NCBI GenBank assembly: GCA_033060915.1 | Contig: CM065397.1 | Coordinates: 28,910,001 to 28,974,000 of the forward strand | DNA: 64,000 bases | DNA from: Euryodendron excelsum | Lineage: Eukaryota; Streptophyta; Magnoliopsida; Ericales; Pentaphylacaceae | Direction: 5' to 3' | Shown here: positions 47,000-59,170 of the stretch, one piece after another | Layout: the number at the start of each line of letters is the position of its first letter | Position numbering within the stretch: the stretch's first letter is position 1 | The notes under the pieces: model-generated | Databases searched by the model: none | Seen by the model: the letters and a program-made list of their open reading frames with translations, nothing else | Told to the model about the DNA's origin: nothing | Made by a program: the position numbers and the translations under genes

Positions 47000-49900
47000 A
47001 TAAAATCGAAGTTAGGGTGGTTGGTGTATATGCGCACCAAATCGCAAGCAGTTCTCGCTAATATTGTTAGAGCACTAAACCTTATCAGTACTCTCCAGGA
47101 GGCTGCTTCTACATTTTTTCTCCACTTGGTAAGAGCCTTCTCTATTGTGTATTGTAAATAATATTCTGTTGTAATGCCAGGCAAATGCCGTAACATTAAT
47201 TTTCTTTTCTTTTTTTATTTTATTTTATATAAAAGTTCATTTCTTCTTGTAAAAAGGAAAAAAAAAAGAAAAAAGAACCAAAAAAACTTAGCTTTAAAAA
47301 ATGTCTGAGAAAATTGTAAAAAGAAGTTAAAAAGGCATTCTATCACGTTGTTGATGGGGATGGTAGTGCTTTATATATATATACACACACGTTAGCAATG
47401 GACCCGTGCTATGTATTGATAGAGAGAATATATTTTAAACATAAGACTTTCTTATAAAAATAAATAATTTTTTTTATTTTTAAATGTTATGCTACTAATA
47501 TGAGTTGTTTTAAATATGATATTTTTTATATTCTATAATTATATTCTATCAATTAATTGTAATGGAAATTCTTAGAATGCCACAAAAAATACATGCTTAA
47601 GATTTTGCAAATATGTTTTTTAATTTAGTTTTAGGGGTGATTACATTTTATTTTAGGGGTGATAACTTTTCTGTAATAAAAAAGTAAATACATAACTCTA
47701 CCTAGTTTGGAGGTGCAAAATAGACCAAACCTACCATTTGTTACGAAAAGACAAAAGGGCCTCTTTTCTTCTTTTCTTATCCTCCTCCTGCCACTGTACT
47801 CTCTCTTTCTCTCCATTCCTCCTCCTTTCTCTCTTCAAAACCTTAATTTCCCCCATACCATGGCCATCCACCACCTTCATTTCTCTTTCATCTTTCCCTC
47901 ATTCGCCTTCTTCTTTTACTATTCTCTCTCTACAACCGTTTCCCACACACGCATACACTTCCTCTCATCTTTATCTTTACAATGTCATGAAACATTTAAA
48001 GTCTGTTTAGAAGTGCTGTCAGTTTTTATTTTTGTTGTATGTTTCTGTTTTCTGTTTTTGTTTTTTGTTTTTTGTGGTCTAATGATAGGATTTATAGGTT
48101 ACCATTCTACTAAAAATACTATATCAATGTTATAGAATCAGAAAATACATTTATTTTAGTATTTTTTTGTTATATTTTAATTTTTGAAAAAACAAAAAAC
48201 AAAAAATACTTTCCAAACAAACCCTTAAGTTTCCAGAGTTTCCAAGGGTGCTAAAATTCATATGATCATTCCAAATGCTGTGATCTGGCGAAGCCAAGAA
48301 ATGAGAACAATGAAAACATATCAGAGCGTGAGATTTTAATCGGATGGAGTGAATTGTTAATCATTCAACAAATCTTTAAAAAGTCTCAAAGGCTTAATTA
48401 AATGGGAGTTAGGAACAAAAATTCACATATCACTCCATACGAGTCCCTTGATTTGGTCCTGGTCCTCTAAAATCAAGAACCGAGTCCTTTGGTTCAGTTT
48501 TGGGTTAATCCATAGGTAACGTAAGTCAACCCAAATCAAACCGAATTGAACCGAGCCACATTAAAAATACTTTACGTTTGCTGCTTCAGTTATTTATAGC
48601 ATTCAAGACTTCTAGATGAGAATTTCTTAGGCGATGTGGGATACTCCACAGCAATATTTTGAAACCCCAGCCCATTGAGCGAACTGAAAAAGTGATCGGG
48701 TAACGGGTCACTGATTCAACTGTCAGGTCAACTAGTATTGAACCGTGATGTCATATATAAATAAATAAATAGTATTAAAATTACAAAACAAATTTTCAGA
48801 TGAGATCTTTGATTGGAGTATAGCACCTCCAGGCTGCATTCAAACTAAGCAATACGTTAATTGGTTTATTACCGAAGGACGGTTTATTATCTCATTGAAA
48901 AACCATATACCAGTCAAAAATAGTGTTTATTACCTCATTGAAAAAGCTAATTGGTTTGTTTTGCAACTTGAAATTGCAGCCTGTATAGAGTCTATAGACC
49001 CATTCCACTAAACTCTATTTGGGAATAAGAATTGAACTTACAGTTGGCTGGTGCTTAAATGATTCATATTTCCAAAACCATATTTGCACTTCACCTCCCC
49101 TTCTTCACAGATTACAAGCTACGCATATCACAATCCACAAGATTCATTATTTGATTTACAAATATAGATACAAGCACGTGCAGCCTCGTCGGTTAATCTC
49201 AACCTATGGGTCATCACAAAACAACCATTACTCACTCAATTACACTAAAATCCAATCTGGGTATGTCAAAATCTCATCACAAAACCACCATTTTTCACTC
49301 AATCACAGTGAAAACGAATTTGGGTTTCTCAAAATCTCATCTTGATCGGTGTATCTCACCTAGATTTTGCCGGAATTCGATTATGTCACTGCCAAAATCT
49401 CAAGTTGATCGCTCTAAAAGGTTGTTGTTGGTGGAGAATACGGCTGAAAGTCGTCAAATCAAGGAACGGGAAGGCATCAAAAGTTGTCAACAATGAGGAC
49501 ACAACTCTTACCCCAGCAACCCTAAAAAGATTGAAGGATTTGTATTTTGCTCTAAACCCGGCCAATTACACCAACCCGTGAATGGGTCTTCTGGGTCGAC
49601 GATTTAACTGCCGGTTCAAGCGGTTTTCACAAATTAGAGTTTTTAACTTCCAACGTGTTTGGGTCAATTCGGACCATTACTTAGGCCCGTTCCCAGTTCA
49701 ACGGATCAGTTCGATTCGAATTTTGAAACATTGATACACAGTCCACCCACTGTCTTAACAAAAGCTTTCACTGCATTTATTGGCTTGGACATCTTTAGTC
49801 AAACAACATGATTCCTGATTATGCATCCAGCCCTTTCCCTCCTTATTAAGCATTAAAAATGTTAGTGTAAAAATTTTATAAAAGGAAGAAAAAGATGAAT

Positions 49901-50284
49901 AATCACGTTTAAAGTACGATTAATATCATTTTTCTTAAGACGATATTTATTTTCACTAATTTTTCAAAATTTGGTGTTCATCGGGTTAATGACGAATCGC
50001 CTCCAGGATACAATAGAGTCCAGAAAATCTGTAATTCTAACTGTATGTTGCACACACGAAATTAGACCCAAATATCCTCTGATTATCAAGTCTGCCAAGA
50101 ATCTGAATGTCTATTTCTGCAGAAATAGACTTCAGAGATGATGAACAATAAAAACTAGAAAGAATTAAGAATTTTAATGCCTTTTAATATAGAAAGAAGT
50201 TGCAGGAAAAATATATATCCTCATTTTCTGCGAATTTGTCATTTTTTTATAGACATTTTGGTGTCTTTTTGGACCAGACATGAC
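47000..50284. other. Intergenic region downstream of the ABC1 kinase gene
   Basis: The first 150-200 bases are presumably the kinase 3' UTR; 'gtattgtaaataatattctg' near 47150 is a possible poly(A) region. The rest has no supportable gene. 47700-48130 is CT- and T-rich. 48430-48560 and 48660-48760 are rich in 'ggttcagttttgggtt' and 'cgggtaacgggtc' phrases like old MITEs. A 63-bp unit (tcatcacaaaaccacc...) is duplicated in tandem at 49211 and 49274. An apparent Helitron-like 'ctaa' end near 47390 was not accepted. Confidence 0.6.
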
Positions 50285-51011
50285 TGTTGGAATTCAAATA
50301 ATAACTGATTTTCAACAGTCATCTGCAGGTTTAAACACAGTTGTCGGATCGCCCATTTTCTAATCTAACAGTGTAGATCGCACTTATTCATTGTTTGATT
50401 AGATCATTCATCATACTTTTATGATCAAGTGTGATTCTCACCATACGATCCTTTTTGCTTGTGTATTAGCCATCCGATCGTTGATTATCTTGATTGACAA
50501 AAATCAATAGTCTTGATCACACACCACACGCCACAAGTGCCAAGTGCGCCATGCAACTCGGACGTGAGACGTGCGTGTGGCGCACATGTGGCTTGGTACA
50601 CATGTTCACACTTGAGTGCTACACCCAATCATTGCTCTAAAGCAATACATAGAAAGTTGTTGGCATTTATAAATACCTTACCAAACTTTTCACTTTTCAA
50701 CGTGGGATTCATTTAATAAGACAATAAAAACTTTCTTCAAATCTAGTCAAAATCATTGTAAAAAACCCCATAACTACTATATATATTATATATTTTGAAA
50801 ATATTTTCAACAATAAATTGTATCACAATTATTCTAAGCCACTACAGATACCGTGGATACCATTGATGCTATTAGTTTACCAATTTATTTTGCTTGTAAC
50901 GTCTATTCATACCATTGATTCTGCAATTCAAGAATCATTATTTCATATATGAATACAGTGGTTGTGGCTCTGTATTTTCTTCCTGTCTACCTCGGCTGAT
51001 ATTCTCCAACA
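50285..51011 (+). mobile_element. Truncated copia-like LTR with remnant primer site
   Basis: The segment begins TGTTGGAATT and ends ATTCTCCAACA, the typical inverted ends of plant copia LTRs. TTTATAAATACC at about 50668 is a plausible LTR TATA box. About 12 bases past its end, 'ggatatctgagcctgg' resembles a mutated copy of the methionine-initiator primer site. No gag-pol follows and no target duplication matches, so only an LTR plus stub remains. Confidence 0.45.
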
Positions 51012-51041
51012 ACAAACAGTGGCGGGATATCTGAGCCTGGA

Positions 51042-54000
51042 GTCTGGATGCAGAAATATTTAATTTAAGCACACACTTTTAAGATAGACGGGGGAAAAAA
51101 AAAATTTGGTAGAGAAACCTATGTCTGAGGCCGTACACTCACTGTCCTCCTCCCTCATCTTCTCTCTTGGCCCACGACCACCACCGCCCAAGACCCTCAC
51201 CAAGCCACCACCATTAATACCTTCTCTCTTCCCCTCTTCCTGAGACCCTCCATCCACCCACCAACACTGATATAACCTAATCGGCACCACCACCGCCGCA
51301 AAGCTCCACCATGGCCCCTGACAACAACCCCCTATTATCTTTGTCGCCGGTTAAATCCAAAAAAACTCACGGAGTCTCCAACAACGCCAATGGCCAAACT
51401 ACAAATCTAGACGCAGCTCCAATCTTCATTTACGAAGAAAAAAAAAAAACTCCGTTGCTCTATTGTAGATCAACAAATCAACACTCCGGTTTCTTCTAAA
51501 AAAAAAAAAAATTTCTTCAAATTTTGCAATACCCATTAGGAGAATGTACATATATATCATGTTTAATGTATATATACATAATTACATATATATGTTTATA
51601 CATAAAAGAGAGAGTTTTACAGTGATATGTATACATATATATATATATATATATATAAATATACGTATATACAAAGGGAGAGGGCGAAGGGGATTGGGAG
51701 GTAGGGGGTTCGCTCCTCGCAAGGGAGGTAGTAATGGGTGATGGTCGGTGGTTCACAAGGGAAAAGGGTGGCGGAAGATGGAGGGGAAGAAGGAAAGGGT
51801 GGCCGGCGGTGAAAAAGACAAGGGAAAATGAAAGAAATGAGAGGATCTGGTTGGTGGGAGGGAATAGGGTGGCCGGCGGTGAGAGAGACAAGGGAAGAGG
51901 AGAGAGAACATAGGAGAGATCTGGCTTTCACTTTTGTATGTGACCGGTGATGGAAGATTTTGGGGTGAGAAGATAAGGGAAGATTGAAGATCTTGTAGTT
52001 GTCAAGAAAATGTTCGTGTGGTGGTGCCGATTGTCATTGATGGCGGCTGACGGTGGCTGATAAGGTAAAGGAGGTTAGTGTGTATGTGGACTCTTCAGTG
52101 GTGATGGATCGGCTGAGGAAAAAAATTTATTTGATTAGATTTTTATTAGTTAGTGTTATTAAAAATAAAATTGGCAAACAGAATTATCACCTTAACTATA
52201 AATAGAGCTTTTAATTAAGTGATACCTGACATGGGTAAAATAGGATATTCATAAAATAATAGCATGACATCAGCGTTTCTTGTTTGTCCTGTTAATGGTA
52301 GTAGCAATGTGTTACAAAAACTCAAAAAGAAGGGAGGACAAGTAATTATTAAAATGTGAGGAGTATTATTTTACATTTCAAATTATTTCAAGGGAGGTTA
52401 ATGTAATTAACTTTTTTTTTTTTTTTGTTAAGCCATTGCTAAACATTATTTAGTTTTGTGAATATTAATTGTAAAAGCATCTCTGCCCAACCCAAACTTG
52501 AATATATTTTGAAGTTCACTAAGTTATTAAACAAAACTTAAATAATTCACTCCTCGAGTCGATTGTGCTTGTCTACAATTTTAGTAAAAAATACATTCAT
52601 TTGGACAGGATATTTTGCAGTATTTTTTGGCTTTCCACAAACTCCCCTATCTATTAATGCATTTAGAAAACATCACTTAGTACCCTTCTCAATTGCGTTG
52701 TCTAACGTTAAATATGTGAAATAGTACAAATGCAGACGACTGGAATTACATGGGCTTGGGGAATTGCCTTGAATTAATTTTGCCAATTGTTTTCCTCATA
52801 TTAAGGTACAATAATGACCAACAATCCATTTCAAACCACTGCTTAGCAAATAATTTAATATGAAATCATATAATTCAATTATAGATTCACAGCAACTTAA
52901 TTAATATGGAGTAAGCGAAGACCATTGATAAACCGTAAACTCGAGCATTCTAAGTTAGAGTATCGCCTAGTGCGCTCTAGGTTTAATTGATATTTATGAT
53001 TTATGAGTGATTGGAGGTATCCATGCTTTATTTTGTTCGAGTCACACTTGTGGTGGAGAGATTTCTCGTCATAAAACAAAATAAAAATTCCCAAAAGGCA
53101 TCAATATTAGAAATCATACTTCTATTTGATGATAAATTTAACATGAAAAAGATTATGGACATTTGGGCGCACGTTTGAGAGATTCAAGGTTTGTGAGCAT
53201 AGCTGTAGTAGTATGTGTGTGGGCTTGAATCTTTTTTTTGGCCCAGGTGTGGTTTTTGTGTGCTCTAATTACTTAAAGATCAAAAGAAAAATAACTGCCC
53301 CACCCACCTAGCGAAGTCTTAGAAGTCTCCACCACTCCTTCAAAAGCTGTTGTGGTTGTGTGCGTCTAGGTACCTTGAGATCAAGAACAAGAAAAAAGGG
53401 GGTTTTGTTACTGTTTCATATCATGAACAACAAAAATATGAATAGCCCTTAATCACTCCTTCAAAAGTTAAGGTAGAATTTTTTAGTTACCTTAAGATTA
53501 AAAGCCTAAAATAATAATAATAAAAAGTTTTGTGAGTACAACTACCCCATTTTCTAAGGAATTTTCACAAGTAAATTTTGACCACCAAACACGCGAATAT
53601 TAGTTTCACAATGACATACCACCTAACCAATAAGGCTAAATTTTAGTTTCATTTACAAGAACTGTTTTCTATTTCCGAAAGCTAAAAACGGATAGTAGTA
53701 TAGAAAAAGAGTTTTGAGTAGTTTTCAAAAAAGTTTTTTTTTTTTTTATAGAAAAAGTCTATTTTTAGGACACAATCAAATTAACTTTTTAATCTCCAAG
53801 AAGGATTCATAAAAGTACAAATGATACACGAAAATTGATTTTTCACACTTCTCAATGTTTCATTTTGAAGAAAAGATTCTCACTAGTTTGCAGGTGATTG
53901 AACTTATTTGGAGTTTACTCTACGAAGATGAGTCTAATGTGGCCATGGGTGAAACTTTGTATTGGGGGAAGGGTGCTACGGCACCCCTACCTTTTGTAGT

Positions 54001-54519
54001 ACCCTTCTATATACGGTATATATATGCATACCATGCCAAAGTAAAACAATTATTTTGCTGGCACCTGCCCCAATGTAAAACATTTCTTAAAGCTCTAACT
54101 CAATAAAATATTATTAAAAATATCAATTTTTTTCGGTGCATTTTAACCTAACTAATTTTGGTGCACGCGCGTTGCACGTAGTATTTCTTTTTTGGACATT
54201 GATGGAACTCCAACAGTGGACAAGTCTATTACATGCTACTTATACCCGTACATAAAAAGAAGAAATATACAATATATAATATCCTCTTTTAAAAATTTCT
54301 ATGTACAAGAGCTGCAAGAGCAAAATAAAGTACATCCTTAAATCCCTTTATGTTAGAGATCATTAAACAACGAAATAAATAATCAATAATGTTACCGGCC
54401 AAAATAGTTTAGATAGGCAACCAAGATCAAAGGTCTTGCATACTAATATTTTTTGAAGTAATAATATTCAATAATGCTAATAATAATAAAATAGAAAAAG
54501 AGAAACAAATGAAAAAAGC
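51042..54519. other. Intergenic AT-rich region
   Basis: No gene is supported. 51130-51310 is CCACCA-rich and 51540-51670 is a TATATA/ACATAT run. 51660-52130 is GA/GGT-rich, and its minus strand has long open frames of low complexity (Ser/Pro/Leu) that I do not accept as coding. The rest is A/T-rich with poly(T) and poly(A) runs. 54165-54185 has a short hairpin (gtgcacgcgcgttgcac) of Helitron-terminal type but lacks a proper CTRR end. Confidence 0.55.
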
Positions 54520-55101
54520 TTTGGAGCTGTATTCCAGCTCATTGAACAACCTGCATGAGTTTACTCCATAAGCATTATGTTTGTTATAAAATTTTGCAAT
54601 TTATCAATAAGTACGTGAATTTGTACCTCAACCTCTTGGTCCATATAGAAACTCCACAAGTATTCTTATAGCCTTTATTGATCCACGCATCTGATCGACT
54701 TTGGAATGTCCTTCATATGGCTATTATTAGTTAAGAGAATTAATTATGTTAACCTTAAGAGATAGTATGTTGAAAACTATGAAATAATGTATTTAACAGA
54801 ACTGCACTTACCTTTGGGAGTGTCAAGCTTTTTAGTCAATCTTTGCTTATCACTTGATTGATTGGTGAGCTGATTAAGATGTGTGCATGAGGTAAGTTGT
54901 TCTTTTTGAACTTAACAATAAAAAACTTGCATAGCCCTTCTGGTGAACAATTCTTGCTTTAGAGCGTCTAACTTTGCATCAAAATCTTCATCTTCTAGTT
55001 ATGCATCTTCTTTGAATTCAATTTTAGTTTCTTCTTGCTCTACATTACAACTCATTGTTACGAAAGTATTTTGTTCAACCATACTTTGCACTAATGACAT
55101 A
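54520..55101 (-). pseudogene. Helitron replicase (HUH domain) remnant
   Basis: Reading the minus strand down from about 55100, with frame corrections, gives a phrase DFDAKLDALKQELF. Then comes FIVKFKKNNLPHAHILISSP, with PHAH at 54875-54892. This matches the order in plant Helitron Rep proteins: the VF-x-KLDxL-x-DLF helix followed by the VIEFQKRGLPHxH core. The two-histidine HUH motif binds metal for rolling-circle nicking. A possible continuation lies at 54550-54680. Stops and at least one frameshift are present. The chromovirus at 55102-59692 is inserted at its upstream side. Confidence 0.6.
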
Positions 55102-55623
55102 TGTCACAAGCCCACCAAGATGACCCAAGAATAGGCCTATGAGGATGTTAAGGAGTCCACCAAGTCTAGAACCTTCTAGGCAATTCTTGGGCATTCCAAC
55201 ATATGGAGAAATTTTTATAAGCATTCTAGATCTTTATACACAAGTGTAGATACTAGCTAGAAGGGTGTAGGAGATTCTAGAACATGGAGGAGGCTTTCTT
55301 GAGAAGCTTTGTACATAAATATCTAGATATTTGTATAGATGATTCTAGAGGGGGAATCCCAACCATTGGATCAAAATGATCCCCACCGTCCAATGAGGAG
55401 GTGGGCAAGTATAAATAAGGGGTAGCCCCTCATTTGTAATCATCGAAGTTTCAAGTAATTAAAGCATTCTCCAAGTTCTTCTACAAACTCTCTTGTTCTC
55501 TTGTTACTCTTTTATTCTTAGCCTTGTTCTTTCGGTGTTCTTAAAAGCTTTCTTAGTATCTTTAGTAGCTAAAGGTGTCTAAAGCCGCACGGGTCAAGGT
55601 ATTCAAGATTTAAGCCCGTGACA
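55102..55623 (+). repeat. 5' LTR of the chromovirus
   Basis: A 522-bp LTR, TGTCACAAGC to CCCGTGACA. It contains TATAAATAAGG near 55411, a likely TATA box, followed by a CT-rich leader-like segment. Hand alignment with the 3' LTR shows about 40 substitutions and no length change. Confidence 0.92.
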
Positions 55624-55625
55624 GT

Positions 55626-55638
55626 TGGTATCAGAGCC
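55626..55638 (+). other. Primer binding site of the chromovirus
   Basis: TGGTATCAGAGCC lies two bases after the 5' LTR and is complementary to the 3' end of the initiator methionine tRNA. Confidence 0.9.
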
Positions 55639-55658
55639 TCTGTTCGTGAAGGCTAAGC

Positions 55659-56573
55659 ATGGCAACAACTGGTTCGGATGTCACCGAGCATGGAGGTGTT
55701 CATGAGAGGGATCCCCCTCCTCCTACCGACAGAGGGCGGAAGGACAAGTCAAGGGACGCTTTGTCTTCCTTAGAGTCAAGGGTCATGCGGGTAGAGCTTG
55801 CCGTGGCCGATGGACGGGATAAGTTTGAGGAACTAGACCAAAGTATCGATGGACTCCACCAACGTGTTGAAAGGATCGACAATGGGCGTGAGGAGTTCCA
55901 AGGGGAGGTGCAAGGGGCCTCAACACCATGGCGGAGCTTGTGAGGACCCAAATGGATGCTTTCAAGGAGATGGTCCAAGCCGAGATTGCCGCTATAAGGG
56001 AGGAAATGAAGGAGATCAAAAGTGATTGGTCCTTGTGCAAGATGACTATAACACAAGGTACGGTTTCTCCTTCTCCCTCTCCTAAGGTTGACATTCCTAG
56101 GTCCAAGTCTTACAATAGGTCAAGGAATGCTAGGGAGTTAGACAATTTCTTATAGAGCTTGGAGCAATATTTTGAAGCCACTAGCATAGGTGGTGAGGAT
56201 AAGAAGATAAAAACAGCTCCTCTCTTCCCCTCGGATGCGGCCACACTATGGTGGAGGCGGCGGCATGCAGATATGGAGCGTGGCTTATGCACCATAGCCA
56301 CATGGGATGACTTCAAGAGGGAAATCAAGAAGCAATTCTATCCCGAAAATTCGGAGCATGAAGCAAGGGCCCGACTAAGGCGTCTCTCCCACAAAGGCAC
56401 GGTGCGGGAATATGTGAAAGAGTTCTCCAAGCTACTATTGGAGATACTAGACATGTCCAAGAAGAAGTCTCTCTTCACTTTCATCGATGAGCTACAATCA
56501 TGGGCTAAGATAGAAGTTCAACGGCGGGGACCCTAAGATCTTGCAACGGCCATCTCTATAGTGGAGTCCCTAA
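55659..56573 (+). pseudogene. gag of the chromovirus, frameshifted
   Basis: The ATG at 55659 (MATTGSDVTEHGG) opens an acidic N-terminal part. The frame shifts near 55930 to one reading MAELVRTQMDAFKEMVQAEI, which ends at TAG 56153-56155, where the family usually has Trp. It continues as SLEQYFEATSI, the gag core AATLWWRRRHADME, WDDFKREIKKQFYPEN, and ends in a stop at 56534-56536. The zinc knuckle is absent. Confidence 0.82.
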
Positions 56574-58093
56574 CCGATTACAAGCATGATGGGTCCCTCC
56601 GTCTTTGCATTGACTAACGGGCACTCAATAAGGTAACTATCAGGAATAAGTACCCCATCTCTCTCATCGCCGATTTGTTTGATAGGCTTGGTGGTGCAAG
56701 GTGGTTCACCAAGCTTGACTTAAGATTGGGGTACTATCAAGTGAAGATTGCCAAGGAGGACGTGGCCAAAACCGCTTGTGTCACAAGGTATGGCTCCTTT
56801 GAATTTCTAGTTTTGCCCTTTGGCCTCACTAATGCTCCGGCCACATTTTGCACCTTGATAAATCAAGTGTTGCAACCTTTCTTGGATCGATTTGTCGTAG
56901 TATATTTGGACGATATTATTATCTATAGCTCCACTTTGGTGGAACACATAGATCATCTACGGCAAGTCTTCCAAGTCTTAAGGGAAAATGAGCTTTATGT
57001 TAAAAGGGAGAAGTGCGCCTTCGCGCAACTAGAGGTAAACTTTCTTGGCCATGTGGTTGGAGGCAGGACTATACGCATGGATAAGGCCAAAGTTCAAGCC
57101 ATCCAAGAATGGGAGCAACCAAAGAAGGTGACTGAGCTACGATCTTTCCTTGGCCTTGCTAACTATTATCGGCGGTTCATCTGAGGATATTCGGCTATAG
57201 CGACATCTTTGACGGATCTTCTCAAGAAGAACCATCCATGGGAGTGGACGACTAGGTGTGAAGATGCCTTCCAAGCACTTAAGAAGGCCGTTATGGAGGA
57301 GCCCATTCTAGCATTGCCCGACCACACCAAGCCATGGGAGGTGCACACCGATGCCTCGGACTTTGCCATTGGAGGGGTGCTGATGCAAGAAGGTCACCCT
57401 ATTGCTTTCGAAAGCCGCAAGCTTAATGACACCGAGAGAAGATATACGGTGCAAGAAAAGGAGATGACCGCAGTGGTTCATTACTTGAACACGTGGATGC
57501 ACTACTTGCTCAATTCCAAGTTCGTGGTCATGACGGATAACATCGCGATAAGTTACTTCTTGACTCAAAAGAAGTTAACTCCCAAGCAAGCACGGTGGCA
57601 AGACTTTCTTGCCGAATTTGACTACACCTTGGACTACAAGCCGGGCAAAGCAAACTTGGTGGCGGATGCACTAAGTAGAAAGGCCGAGCTTGCCGCCATT
57701 AGCCGGCCCCAATGTCCATTGAAGGATCGAATCAAGGAGGGGCTTCAACAAAATCAAGTGGCCAAGACTATTATCGATGGCGTCAAGCAAGGCAAAACGA
57801 GGCAATTTTGGCTTAAAGATGATCTTCTCTTTGCCAAAGGCAATCGGATTTATGTGCCCAAATGGGGAATGCTACGAAAGGAGATTCTTAAGGAGTGTCA
57901 TGACTCCAAATGGGCAGGACATCCGGGCGTTCGCTGCACATTGGCATTATTAGAGGATGCCTATTATTGGCCACGAATACGGGACGATGTGGAGCTTTAT
58001 GTGAAGACTTGTCTTGTGTGCCAACAAGACAAGGTGGAGCAAAGTCATCCCGCGGGCTTGCTAGAGCCCTTACCTATTCCGGATCGGCTTTGA
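56574..58093 (+). pseudogene. RT, RNase H and N-terminal integrase of the chromovirus
   Basis: After gag the sequence jumps to SLRLCID and a TAA (56615-56617), then [17 protein letters not shown] continues through [20 protein letters not shown] and [12 protein letters not shown] to YLDD at 56903-56914. A stop TGA at 57182-57184 sits where RRFI is followed by GYSA. RNase H follows with VHTDASDFAIGGVLMQ and LDYKPGKANLVADALSR. The integrase zinc finger has two His and two Cys in HPGVRC...CLVCQQDK (57898-58035). The frame ends at TGA 58091-58093, where relatives have Trp before ESVSIDF. Confidence 0.9.
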
Positions 58094-59155
58094 GAGAGTG
58101 TTTCCATAGACTTCATCACTTGTCTTCCCAAGTCCGAAGGAAAAGGTACCATCATTGTGGTGGTCGACTAGTTTTCTAAGTATGCCACTTTCATACCGGC
58201 CACCAAGGATTGCACCGCGGAGGAAACAACTCGGTTATTCTTGGCTCATGTGGTCCAAAGATTATTGTTAGTGATCGGGACTCTCGCTTTACGCTTTTGG
58301 ACCGAGCTTTTCAAGCTTCTTGGCACGGAGCTTAATTTCTCTACAAGCTTTCACCCACAAACCAATGGCCAAACCGAGAGGGTGAATGCTTTGTTGGAGC
58401 TATACTTGAGGCACTATGTAAGTGCTAACCAAAGAGATTGGGCCAAGTTGCTTGATGTTGCCTAATTCTCTTATAATTTACAAAGGAGCAAGGCAACCAA
58501 CACTAGCCCATTCGAGCTTGCTACGGGCCAACAACCTTTGATGCCTACCGCCGTTGCTACCTGGTATACGGGCAAAAGCCCTAGAGCTTACAAGTTTGCC
58601 AAGGGGTGGCATGAGAAAATCGACATGGCCAAGGCCTACTTGGCCAAGGCAGCCAAAAGGATGAAAAAGTGGGCAGACAAGAAGCAGCCGCCGAAGGAAT
58701 ACCAAGAAGGAGACCTTGTCATGGTGAAGCTCCTTACTCATCAAGCCAAAGCATACAAGGGGCTTCACAAAGGGCTAGCACGACGGTACGAGGGACCATT
58801 CCCGATTACCAAACGAGTTGGCAAAGTGTCCTACCAACTTGAGTTACCTCCAAAGTTAAATATTCGTTCGGTCTTTCACGTAAGCCTTCTCAAGCCTTAC
58901 CATGCTGATGAGGAAGACCCAAGCTGTGGTGAATCAAGTAGAGCTCCCACATCCATCACGGCATCATTCAATAAAGAAGTGGAGACCATCCTTGCTCACC
59001 GAGTTATCCCAAGGAGGGGTGTGGCACCAAGCTCTATCGAGTACTTGGTCAAGTGGAAGGGGCAATCAGATAGCGAGGCAAGCTGGGAGCATGAGGAGTC
59101 CATGTGGTAGTTCGTGGATAGAATTCCAAAGAGCTGTGACGAGGACATCGCCAGA
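58094..59155 (+). pseudogene. Integrase core and chromodomain of the chromovirus
   Basis: The catalytic core has SIDFITCLPKS, a TAG after VVVD, then a frame jump that places PKIIVSDRDSRFT in another frame at about 58254-58292. FKLLGTELNFSTSFHPQTNG and TERVNALLELYLRHYVSANQ follow. The last frame, 58538-59110, runs through the GDLVMVKL and FHVSLLKPYH motifs to a chromodomain with EYLVKWKGQSDSEASWE. It stops at TAG 59108-59110, probably a former Gln codon. Confidence 0.88.
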
Positions 59156-59170
59156 TTAGGTGGGGGAGAA

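Noticed and set aside
47380..47420. Helitron-like 3' end (hairpin then CTAA, minus strand)
   Set aside because: The base after CTAA is C, not T, and the stem is poor.
47707..48135. 142-codon + strand frame rich in Phe, Ser and Leu
   Set aside because: It is caused by CT- and T-rich low-complexity DNA. No domain and no promoter or splice context.
51517..51931. Two overlapping long minus-strand frames
   Set aside because: Composition effect of GA/GGT-rich and TATATA DNA. The predicted residues are Ser/Pro/Tyr-Ile repeats.
54165..54190. Hairpin gtgcacgcgcgttgcac next to aattag
   Set aside because: It lacks a CTRR terminus, so it cannot be called a Helitron end.
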